A stretch of 40,038 bases of DNA, taken from positions 1-40,038 of the forward strand of contig DASTKG010000020.1 in the NCBI GenBank assembly GCA_035716005.1, read 5' to 3'. The position numbers and the translations under genes were made by a program. The DNA is from SZUA-252 sp035716005 (GTDB lineage: Bacteria > Eisenbacteria > RBG-16-71-46 > SZUA-252). Shown in pieces: positions 31,984-38,528 of this stretch (its first letter is position 1; each line of letters starts with the position of its first letter). Below the pieces are notes generated by a model. That model searched no databases and was not told where the DNA came from. It saw nothing but the letters and a program-made list of their open reading frames with translations.

Positions 31984-34743
31984 CTACCGGCGATTCACCA
32001 GCGACCCGAAGTCGGTGACGACCTCGATCGAGTTGGTGGTCTCGACGCGCGGCGGAACGATGACCACGAACTTCTCGCCGGCGGCGTCCGCGTCCCACGC
32101 GGTGGTTCCGTTCCCGGCCATGCGGGACTGAAGGTTGAAGAGGACGCGCGGCGTCCCCGCGTGGAAGCCGTCCTTGGTGTCGATGTCGACGGCCATGAGC
32201 CGCTGATCGAAGGTTTCGAAGACGAGCTCCCGGCCCCCCTTGGTCCACTTCGGCGAGAAGCCGCCGGCCGTCGAGATCTGCCAGCGCCCGGGGGGCCCTA
32301 GCAGGCTCTGGACGTAGATCTGAATGTTCTGGGTGCCACGTCCCGAGGCGAACGCCAGCCAGCGGCCGTCGGGCGAGACGGCGCCCCACGCCGCGAGCGT
32401 CGTCGAGTCGGTGAGGGCCTGGGGCGTGCGATTCAGCCCTTCGGAGGAGACGCTCAAAACGCGAGCTCCGATGCCGGGGTTGATCGTGTGAAAGATCCAC
32501 CTCGAACCGGCGGCGTCCCACTGAGTGGGGAAGGCGTTCGTCAGCCCCGGAAGGACGACGGAGTCCTGGGCGCCGAGTCCGTCCGCGGCCCCCACGTGGA
32601 GCACGGTCGCTCCGGGCGCGCCGAACGTCGCCCAGATGAACCGCTTCCCGTCGGGTGACCACCGCCCCCCGTTCGCGCGTCCGCCGGAAAAGGTGAGCCT
32701 CGTCTCCGTGCCGCGCGCGATGTCGAGGACACTGATATCGCCGCTCTGGGTGCCGAACGCCTCCCGCCGCTCCACGAGGATCCGCTGGGCGTCGGGGGAA
32801 AAGCGGGGATTGCGGAAGCTTCCGGTGGCGAGCGGGGCGCCGCCCGGAATCCCGCGCCGGTCGACGAGCATCACCGAGTTCACGGGATCGTTCGCCAGCT
32901 GCGCGAAGGCGAAGACGCCGTTGTCGGAGAGGGAGAAGTGCCCCAAGGCGGTTCCGACTCGCACGTTCTCCGCGATCGGGATCGGCTGGCCCTCGAGTTT
33001 GCCGGCGCCCAGGTTGAGTTTCTGCGCCATGAGCGTCGTGCCGCGGAGGAAGGCGATCCAGCCGCCGGACGTGTATTCGACTCGTCCGTCCGTGGTCGTG
33101 AGGGTCTTCGATTCGAGCGAGCCGAGCTTCGCGAGCTTGACCAGTCCCTGGTTCGTCTGCCCGGTGTTGGCGATGTAGAGGAAGTGCTCGCCGTCGGGGA
33201 GGAAGCAGGGCCACGCGTGCCCCGTTTCGCCCGCGGCGCGATCGATGCGCGTCGCCGGCTGGAGCTCGCCGCCGCCGGAGGGCACGACGCGCAGCGAATC
33301 GCCGCGACGGCCGTCCATCAGGATGCGCCCCTTGGACCCCCACGAAAGATCGGCTCCACCCTGCGCCTCGCAAATCACGACCGGCGCGCCGCCCGCCACC
33401 GGGACGCGGAGCATCCGGTTCTGAGCGATGAAAACGAGTTCCTTGCTGTCGGGCGACCAGTAGAAGCGGCCGAAGCCGTCGACGCCCACCACGGGCCGCG
33501 GGACGTTCTCGTCCATGCGGCGCACCCAGGCGTGGGAGACGCCGGCCGAATCGACCACCGCGAATGCGAGGACCCTGCCGTCGGGCGAGAGGCGCGGCCA
33601 GAACGATTCCTGCGCGCCCGGAACGTTCACGTACGGACGGAATCGGTAGGTCGGAGGAGTCGCCGTCGCTTTCGGGTAGAGCCATGCGACCGTCACGACC
33701 GTCACGATCACCGCGAGCGCGGCGATCGCCCATGGGAGGGGAGAGCCGCGGCGTTGTTTCCCGGCCGCGATGGCCGCCGCGCCGCCCGGAAGCGGCGTCG
33801 CCGGCGCGAACTGGCTGCTCGAGGCGGAGTATCCCGCCGTCTCCGCGATGCCGCGGAGTTGCAGCTTCACGTCGTGCGCCGTCTGGCTCCGCTCTTCGGG
33901 ATCCTTCGCGAGGCAGTTCCGAATGACGCGATCGAGCCCCTGCGGCATGGCCCCGGCGATCGCCGCGGAGGCCGAGCCCGAGGGAATCTCGGTCACCGGC
34001 GCGGGCTCCCGCTCCAAGATGGCCGCGATGAGGGACGCTTGGCTCCGGCCCTCGAAGGGACGGCGGCCCGTCGCCATTTCATAGAGGACACAGCCGAGCG
34101 CCCAGATATCGCTCCGCGCGTCGGCCTCGGCTCCTTCGAGCTGCTCTGGCGACATGTACTGGAACGTTCCGAGGAGCGTTCCCTCGGCCGTGAGCGCCTT
34201 CCCCACCGTCGGCGAGTGGGTCATGGTCATGCCCGAGTGGCTCGAGCCCGACCCCGGGCCCGCCAGCCCCACCGCGCGGGCCAGGCCGAAGTCCATGAGC
34301 TTCGCACCCGACTTCGTGAGCATGATGTTCCCGGGCTTGAGATCGCGGTGGATCACGCCGGCGCGGTGCGCGCGGTCGAGCGCGTCGGCGATCTGCGCGC
34401 CGATCCGGAGCAGTTCCGCCGGGTTCATGGCGCCCCGTCCGAGCCGCGCGGCCAGCGTGTCGCCTTCCACCAGCTCCATCACGAGGTAATCGATGTCGCC
34501 CTCGCGGCCGACGTCGAAGAGGGTGCAGATGTTCGGATGATTGAGCGAGGAGACGGTCTTCGCTTCCCGCTCGAAGCGGGCGCGGATCTCGGGCTGCGCG
34601 GAGAGATGCTCGGGAAGGACCTTCACGGCGACGTCGCGGCCGAGACGCGTGTCGCGCGCGCGATAGACCTCGCCCATGCCGCCGGCGCCGAGCGCGTCGA
34701 TGATTTCGTAGGGGCCTAGTTTCGTTCCGGGTGCGAGAGCCAT
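31984..34743 (-). CDS. receptor-like Ser/Thr protein kinase with TolB/PD40 beta-propeller (second copy)
   Basis: A paralogue of the kinase at 23925-26588 with the same layout in 919 residues. The cytosolic kinase domain (about 12-285) contains LGAGGMGEV, Lys41 in VAVKV, HRDLKPGN, DFGLA and YMSPEQLEG. After a longer Ser/Gly/Pro linker comes one membrane helix (about 345-365, PWAIAALAVIVTVVTVAW) and an external PD40 propeller with RLSPDGRVLAF, WSPDGKRFIW and VSPDGRWLAF blocks. I use the ATG at 34743, which starts ALAPGTKLG like its paralogue; it lies 8 nt after a TACCCT box with no ribosome binding site. Catalytic residues are intact. Followed downstream by a secreted amidohydrolase. Confidence 0.94.
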   Translation of the reverse strand: MALAPGTKLGPYEIIDALGAGGMGEVYRARDTRLGRDVAVKVLPEHLSAQPEIRARFEREAKTVSSLNHPNICTLFDVGREGDIDYLVMELVEGDTLAARLGRGAMNPAELLRIGAQIADALDRAHRAGVIHRDLKPGNIMLTKSGAKLMDFGLARAVGLAGPGSGSSHSGMTMTHSPTVGKALTAEGTLLGTFQYMSPEQLEGAEADARSDIWALGCVLYEMATGRRPFEGRSQASLIAAILEREPAPVTEIPSGSASAAIAGAMPQGLDRVIRNCLAKDPEERSQTAHDVKLQLRGIAETAGYSASSSQFAPATPLPGGAAAIAAGKQRRGSPLPWAIAALAVIVTVVTVAWLYPKATATPPTYRFRPYVNVPGAQESFWPRLSPDGRVLAFAVVDSAGVSHAWVRRMDENVPRPVVGVDGFGRFYWSPDSKELVFIAQNRMLRVPVAGGAPVVICEAQGGADLSWGSKGRILMDGRRGDSLRVVPSGGGELQPATRIDRAAGETGHAWPCFLPDGEHFLYIANTGQTNQGLVKLAKLGSLESKTLTTTDGRVEYTSGGWIAFLRGTTLMAQKLNLGAGKLEGQPIPIAENVRVGTALGHFSLSDNGVFAFAQLANDPVNSVMLVDRRGIPGGAPLATGSFRNPRFSPDAQRILVERREAFGTQSGDISVLDIARGTETRLTFSGGRANGGRWSPDGKRFIWATFGAPGATVLHVGAADGLGAQDSVVLPGLTNAFPTQWDAAGSRWIFHTINPGIGARVLSVSSEGLNRTPQALTDSTTLAAWGAVSPDGRWLAFASGRGTQNIQIYVQSLLGPPGRWQISTAGGFSPKWTKGGRELVFETFDQRLMAVDIDTKDGFHAGTPRVLFNLQSRMAGNGTTAWDADAAGEKFVVIVPPRVETTNSIEVVTDFGSLVNRR

Positions 34744-34751
34744 AGCGCGCG

Positions 34752-34757
34752 AGGGTA
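34752..34757 (-). promoter_or_regulatory. -10-like box before the second PD40 kinase
   Basis: On the minus strand TACCCT ends 8 nt before the ATG at 34743, and no Shine-Dalgarno is present. The -35 region is poor, so this is a weak call supported by the shared pattern. Confidence 0.35.
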
Positions 34758-34790
34758 CCACGAACGAGGGACCGATTCCGCCCTGGAGTG

Positions 34791-34819
34791 TTGACGCGGG
34801 GCGGCGCCGCGACTAGCGT
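34791..34819 (+). promoter_or_regulatory. promoter of the Smr gene, probably giving a leaderless mRNA
   Basis: TTGACG (34791-34796), exactly 17 nt, then TAGCGT (34814-34819), which ends 7 nt before the ATG at 34827. Transcription would begin at or beside the start codon. No ribosome binding site is visible. Confidence 0.65.
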
Positions 34820-34826
34820 GCGGCCC

Positions 34827-35180
34827 ATGGCGAACAAAGGCGCGATCCGGGAGATCAACGTCAAGGCGTCGATGCCGACGGTGGACGAGGCGAGGCGCCA
34901 TCTGCTCGACGAACTGGCGGCGGCCAAGTCGGGCGGGGTCCGGATTCTGAAAGTGATTCACGGCTACGGCTCGAGCGGCGTCGGCGGGAAGCTTCGAGGC
35001 GCGCTCCGGCGGTCGCTCGCCCTCCGGAAGAAGGAGGGGGGCATCAAGAATTTCATCGCGGGCGAGGAGTGGAGCCTCTTCAACGAGGAGGCCCGAGCGC
35101 TCTGCGACCGCTACCCGGTGTTGCGGGACGACCCCGACTACAGCCGCGAGAACCCCGGGATCACGATCGTCGAACTCTAG
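34827..35180 (+). CDS. Smr-domain protein
   Basis: Small MutS-related domain protein, a fold associated with nicking or RNA endonuclease activity. The 117-residue product has the Smr core: VDEARRHLLDELAAAKSGG, ILKVIHGYGSSGVGGKLRGAL with the conserved His and the glycine-rich loop, and a C-terminal strand. It is a standalone Smr rather than part of MutS2, and is followed by an acidic tail ending PGITIVEL. The ATG at 34827 is preceded by a promoter box 7 nt away. Its TAG stop is on a CTAG shared with the stop of the convergent gene. Domain is clear, substrate unknown. Confidence 0.85.
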   Translation: MANKGAIREINVKASMPTVDEARRHLLDELAAAKSGGVRILKVIHGYGSSGVGGKLRGALRRSLALRKKEGGIKNFIAGEEWSLFNEEARALCDRYPVLRDDPDYSRENPGITIVEL

Positions 35181-35881
35181 TGCGTGAGCTTGAACGTCGC
35201 CCCGAGCGAGAACGCATTCTCTTCGACTCCCTCCGAGCCTCCCAACCGACCGGTGGCATGAAGGTCGAGGAATCGGGTCGCGTGAATGTCGGCGCGCGCG
35301 ACGAATCCGGGCCTGTCGTACGGGAAGACCGCCGACCCGAGCCAGATGTCGGCGACGCGGGCCGGGCGGAAGCCGACGCCCATGCGAAACGCGCCCCCAC
35401 CGGAGGTGAGAGGAAGATCCTCGTTCAGGTGCATCGAGAAGTGGGTGCCTTCCCGGCGGCCGAACCGGAGGTGGCCGCTCGCGGGGACGATCTCGTAGTG
35501 GCGGTCGTAGTAGGAGTAGGCGTCCGGGACCGAGACGTATCCGATCCCGAACCCGACATGCTTTCCCTCGAGAGCGCCGTAGGGATTCAGGATCACCGTC
35601 CCATCTTCGTACTCGGGCATCTCGTTCAGAATGGTCGCTCGAACGCCCAATTCCGGAGCCCCCTTGAAGTCATGGTTCAGGGCGATCGCCGATTCCCGGA
35701 AATGGCGCTTGTTCGCGGAAATCACCTCGTTGTCGCATCCGCGGGTGACGTACGCGTAGTCCCCCGACCCCATGGCGATCGTAAGGCTCGTGACGGAACT
35801 GTCCTGGAGCGTCGGGGAGACGTTCACGGCCAGGGGCGCCATGGCGGCCATGGAGATCAGGTTGAGCCAGCGTAGCTTCAT
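35177..35881 (-). CDS. probable outer-membrane beta-barrel protein, function unknown
   Basis: I do not recognise a named family. The 234-residue protein starts with a short basic and hydrophobic segment (MKLRWLNLISMAAMAPLAV) consistent with a signal peptide, then alternates polar and aromatic/hydrophobic residues with many Gly and Tyr (HVGFGIGYVSVPDAYSYYDR, FRMGVGFRPARVADIWLG, FLDLHATGRLGG), ending in FSLGATFKLTH, a barrel-like final strand that here closes with His. AAGGAGG lies 5 nt before the ATG at 35881. It is convergent with the Smr gene, sharing a CTAG double stop. The barrel assignment is inference from pattern. Confidence 0.65.
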   Translation of the reverse strand: MKLRWLNLISMAAMAPLAVNVSPTLQDSSVTSLTIAMGSGDYAYVTRGCDNEVISANKRHFRESAIALNHDFKGAPELGVRATILNEMPEYEDGTVILNPYGALEGKHVGFGIGYVSVPDAYSYYDRHYEIVPASGHLRFGRREGTHFSMHLNEDLPLTSGGGAFRMGVGFRPARVADIWLGSAVFPYDRPGFVARADIHATRFLDLHATGRLGGSEGVEENAFSLGATFKLTH

Positions 35882-35973
35882 GGTTCCTCCTTCTACTGGG
35901 AGGAACGGATGGGTCCTGCGAAAACGAACGACGGCGCCCCCCTCCGCGGAATCCGCCGAACGATGGCAACCGA

Positions 35974-36003
35974 AATGGCCCGCGCGGCTTCGCGCGGGCC
36001 ATT
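35974..36003 (-). terminator. strong hairpin terminator of the DUF4397 lipoprotein gene
   Basis: A perfect 13-bp stem (35974-35986 with 35991-36003) closes a GCTT tetraloop, 40 nt after the lipoprotein stop. An outer 9-bp arm (35952-35960 with 36002-36010) can pair instead in part. It isolates the lipoprotein transcript from the barrel gene downstream. Confidence 0.75.
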
Positions 36004-36042
36004 CGGCGGATCGACTCGACGGCGTTTCGTCTGGGATCGCGA

Positions 36043-36735
36043 CTAGTTGTTCACGATGATCTCGGCGCCCAGGTCCTGGGCGCCCGTGCCGCCCACGAAT
36101 CCCCTCGCGAAGACCGTGTAGATCTTGCCCGCCTGAAGCGTGATGCCGTTCAGCGGGAGGACCACCGTCGACGTGCCCGCCAGGCGCACTTCCAGATCGT
36201 ACGTGCCGGCGTCGAGCGGCGTGAAGGCCGTGTACTCCTTGAACGCCTTGTTCGCGAAGACCACCGGGCCACCCTGGACCGCGATGTCGACCGCGGGGGC
36301 GTTCGGCGAGAGGTGGACGAACCGGACGTGGGCCTTGCCGGCGGCCGGCGTCGTGAGGTCGTCCTCCAGGACGAGGGCCGAGATGACCGCGACCGAGTCG
36401 ACGGCGAAGACCGAATAGCTCGTCCCGCCCGTCACCGAAACGTTCGCGTCGATGACCGTGGTCGAGGTGCCGGTGACGTTCACCTTGATGTTGTGCGAGC
36501 CCGCGCTGACGCTCAGGTACCCGGTGTTGTCCGGGAACGCGAGACCGGTTCCGGCGACGACGTTGTCCACGAGCAGATCGACCGCCGGGGCATCGGGGGA
36601 CGCGTGGATGGCCATGACGCTCGCGGGCGCGGCCGGGGCCACGGGATTGTTGTTGTCATCGTCGTTGCAGCCGGTAGCACCCAAAGCGGCGACGAGAGCG
36701 ACGGCGATCAGGGCATGGCGCTTGAACAGGGACAT
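36043..36735 (-). CDS. DUF4397 lipoprotein
   Basis: Surface- or periplasm-exposed lipoprotein of unknown function. The 230-residue precursor has a lipoprotein signal with lipobox LGATGC (Cys23 as lipidation site), an Asp/Asn-rich spacer (DDDNNNP), then two DUF4397 repeats (about 38-125 and 130-225), each opening with a similar block (VMAIHASPDAPAVDLLVDN and VRFVHLSPNAPAVDIAVQG). The ATG at 36735 has AAGGAGG 5 nt upstream; the open frame upstream is the leader and promoter region. It is divergent from the CarH-like regulator, with two 11-bp repeats about 140 nt upstream of its start. Family call is strong. Confidence 0.9.
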   Translation of the reverse strand: MSLFKRHALIAVALVAALGATGCNDDDNNNPVAPAAPASVMAIHASPDAPAVDLLVDNVVAGTGLAFPDNTGYLSVSAGSHNIKVNVTGTSTTVIDANVSVTGGTSYSVFAVDSVAVISALVLEDDLTTPAAGKAHVRFVHLSPNAPAVDIAVQGGPVVFANKAFKEYTAFTPLDAGTYDLEVRLAGTSTVVLPLNGITLQAGKIYTVFARGFVGGTGAQDLGAEIIVNN

Positions 36736-37062
36736 CGGATCCTCCTTGTGTCGGATCCCGGGCTGCCGGTGCCGATGGGCCCTCTGCTCCGGGATGGTGG
36801 TCACGGCGTTGGGAACGTGATCGGGTACAGCCCTGTAGATGGCTCCCGAACCGGATGGATTCGGGATTTGGGTAGTTTTTGAACAGTTTTTGAATGGCAC
36901 CCGTCAAGTCATGGCCCCATAAGAATGTGGCGAGCCCGGCCGAAAGCGGCGTATCCTGTTCAAAATCGGTGCATCTACAGGGGTGGAGCCAACCGAACGC
37001 GGGCCGAGAGCCGGTTTCCTGGGCGGGATGGCGTGGATAGATCGGGGAATCGAGGCGACGGG
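36736..37062. promoter_or_regulatory. 327-bp divergent regulatory region between lipoprotein and CarH-like genes
   Basis: Holds the lipoprotein leader, the 11-bp direct repeats, and a TTGACG box on the minus strand (36902-36907) just upstream of them. On the plus strand a TATCCT box (36952-36957) and a GTTCAAAA (36958-36965) related to the repeats lie about 100 nt before the regulator start. I could not place complete promoters for either gene with confidence. Confidence 0.45.
36874..36894. repeat. two tandem 11-bp repeats, putative CarH operator
   Basis: AGTTTTTGAA occurs at 36874-36883 and again at 36885-36894, an exact 11-bp period. On the minus strand the units read (G/A)TTCAAAAACT. The first plus-strand unit contains TGAACA. 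Tandem 11-bp half-sites are the known DNA-binding arrangement of CarH tetramers. Confidence 0.5.
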
Positions 37063-37977
37063 ATGCGGCAACGGGCGAACAAAGGAACGGCGAACGCCCG
37101 ATCTCTTTCGATCGGGGCGCTATCCCGGGCGACCGAGATTCCGGTCGAGACCTTGAGGACCTGGGAGCGCCGGTACGGGGCCCCGCTCCCCTCGCGGAAA
37201 CCCTCCGGGCATCGGGTCTACGACTCCGCGACGGTCGATCGACTGCGGCTTGTCCGAACGCTCATGGAGCGCGGTCACCGTCCCGGCGAGATTCTCGGGC
37301 TTTCGGCGAAGGAGTTGAAGGCCCTGGCCAGGCTGACGGCTTCGAGGCCGTCGACACCCGCGCCGCGAGGCGCGGACGGAACTCAGGTCCGCGGCCCGGA
37401 ATTGCTCTTCGAGGCTGTCGCCGACTTCGACCGCGTACGACTCATCGGAGAACTTCGGAGGCAGTGGGCTCACATGGGCCCGATCCCCTTCCTCGACGAG
37501 ATCGCGGGACCCTTCATGGCCGACGTCGGAGTGGCGTGGCAGAGCGGAAAGTTGGAGGTTCGACACGAGCACTTCGCGGCGGCATGCTTGAGCGACTTCC
37601 TACGCGAGGTGCGGGAGCCCTTCGAGCGCCGGGCAACGGGTCCGAGGGTCGTCGCATCCACACTGTCGGGCGACCGACATGAAGCCGGGCTCCTCGCCGT
37701 GTCGGTCATTCTGGCCATGCGGGGCTATCGCGTCGCTTACCTCGGCGCCGACACGCCGATCGATCAGATCGCCGCCGCCGTGAGCCATGACATGGCCGCC
37801 GTCGCCGTGAGCATCTCGTCCGTGGTGCCACGCTCCCGCGCCGCGAAGGCCGTCGCGCTCCTGCGGGACGCCCTCCCCCGACGAGTGCCTCTCTGGATCG
37901 GCGGCGCCGGCGCACCCACGCCCATCGCGGGGGTGGAGCGATTCGAGTCCCTCGCCGCTCTCGACGCGCGCCTCTAG
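37063..37977 (+). CDS. MerR-family regulator with cobalamin-binding domain (CarH/LitR-like)
   Basis: Likely light-responsive repressor using adenosylcobalamin. The 304-residue protein has a MerR winged helix (about 14-80: LSIGALSRATEIPVETLRTW, then SGHRVYDSATVDRLR), a four-helix bundle with the photoreceptor signature W-x9-EH (Trp159, Glu169, His170), and a B12-binding Rossmann domain with the base-off motif D-x-H-x-x-G (Asp204, His206, Gly209) followed by VAYLGADTP. These are the residues that hold AdoCbl in Thermus CarH, so photosensing is probable. The ATG at 37063 follows GAGG 7 nt upstream. Divergent from the DUF4397 lipoprotein. No carotenoid gene is in the window, so the regulated target is unknown. 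Confidence 0.9.
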   Translation: MRQRANKGTANARSLSIGALSRATEIPVETLRTWERRYGAPLPSRKPSGHRVYDSATVDRLRLVRTLMERGHRPGEILGLSAKELKALARLTASRPSTPAPRGADGTQVRGPELLFEAVADFDRVRLIGELRRQWAHMGPIPFLDEIAGPFMADVGVAWQSGKLEVRHEHFAAACLSDFLREVREPFERRATGPRVVASTLSGDRHEAGLLAVSVILAMRGYRVAYLGADTPIDQIAAAVSHDMAAVAVSISSVVPRSRAAKAVALLRDALPRRVPLWIGGAGAPTPIAGVERFESLAALDARL

Positions 37978-38092
37978 CCCTTCCCCCTCCCTCGAACGGG
38001 GCGATCGGCTCCGCCGAGTAGCGCCGCAGCGGCTCCAGGTCGGAGCCGAACTTCATGGTTGTAGCGATGTTGGCCCGCGTCGGCCGTGTTCA
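37978..38092 (-). pseudogene. fragment of a kinase-hydrolase gene
   Basis: Bases 37986-38057 match 38775-38846 at 70 of 72 positions in the same orientation. Translated on the minus strand, this gives MKFGSDLEPLRRYSAEPIAP, which differs from the intact hydrolase domain at one residue (Pro for Leu). Weaker protein similarity (NIA-TT against YIAQTF) extends a little further before an in-frame stop at 38090-38092. The rest of the gene is missing. The fragment includes a 7-bp hairpin (38030-38036 with 38042-38048) that might now end the CarH-like transcript. Confidence 0.7.
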
Positions 38093-38165
38093 GGTGGGCG
38101 ACAATGTCCTAGAATGAAGTGCAACCGCTCGGTTGACACCGAACTCCAACCATGGGAGACCCTCC

Positions 38166-38528
38166 GTGGCCATCTATGTCGACGGTTTCCTCCTCGCCGT
38201 CCCCAAGAAGAAGTTGGAAGCGTACCGCCGGATCTCGCTCAAAGCCGGGAAGATTTGGAAGGAGTACGGCGCCCTCGAGTACCGCGAGTGCGTCGGCGAC
38301 GACCTCAAGGCGGAGCACACGGGCGCGTTCCGGCGCGGGCTCAAGCTCAAGCCGGGCGAAAAGGTCGTCTTCTCCTGGATCGTCTACAAGTCGCGGGCCC
38401 AGCGGGATCGCATCAACGCCAAGGTCATGAAGGACCCGAGGCTCGCGGCGATGATGAATCCGAACGCGATGCCGTTCGACATGAAGCGGATGGCGTTCGG
38501 GGGATTCGGCGTGCTGGTGGATCTCTAG
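38166..38528 (+). CDS. DUF1428 domain protein (YbaA-like)
   Basis: Small cytosolic alpha/beta protein of unknown function in the dimeric alpha-beta-barrel group. The 120-residue product matches the DUF1428 outline: YVDGFLLAVPKKKLEAYRRI at the N-terminus, WKEYGALEYRECVGDDL, a VVFSWIVYKSRAQRD strand, and PFDMKRMAFGGF near the C-terminus. I start at GTG 38166, with GGGAG upstream at workable spacing; upstream codons have no family resemblance. It is wedged between the gene fragment and the intact kinase-hydrolase gene and shares a CTAG double stop with the latter. Confidence 0.85.
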   Translation: MAIYVDGFLLAVPKKKLEAYRRISLKAGKIWKEYGALEYRECVGDDLKAEHTGAFRRGLKLKPGEKVVFSWIVYKSRAQRDRINAKVMKDPRLAAMMNPNAMPFDMKRMAFGGFGVLVDL

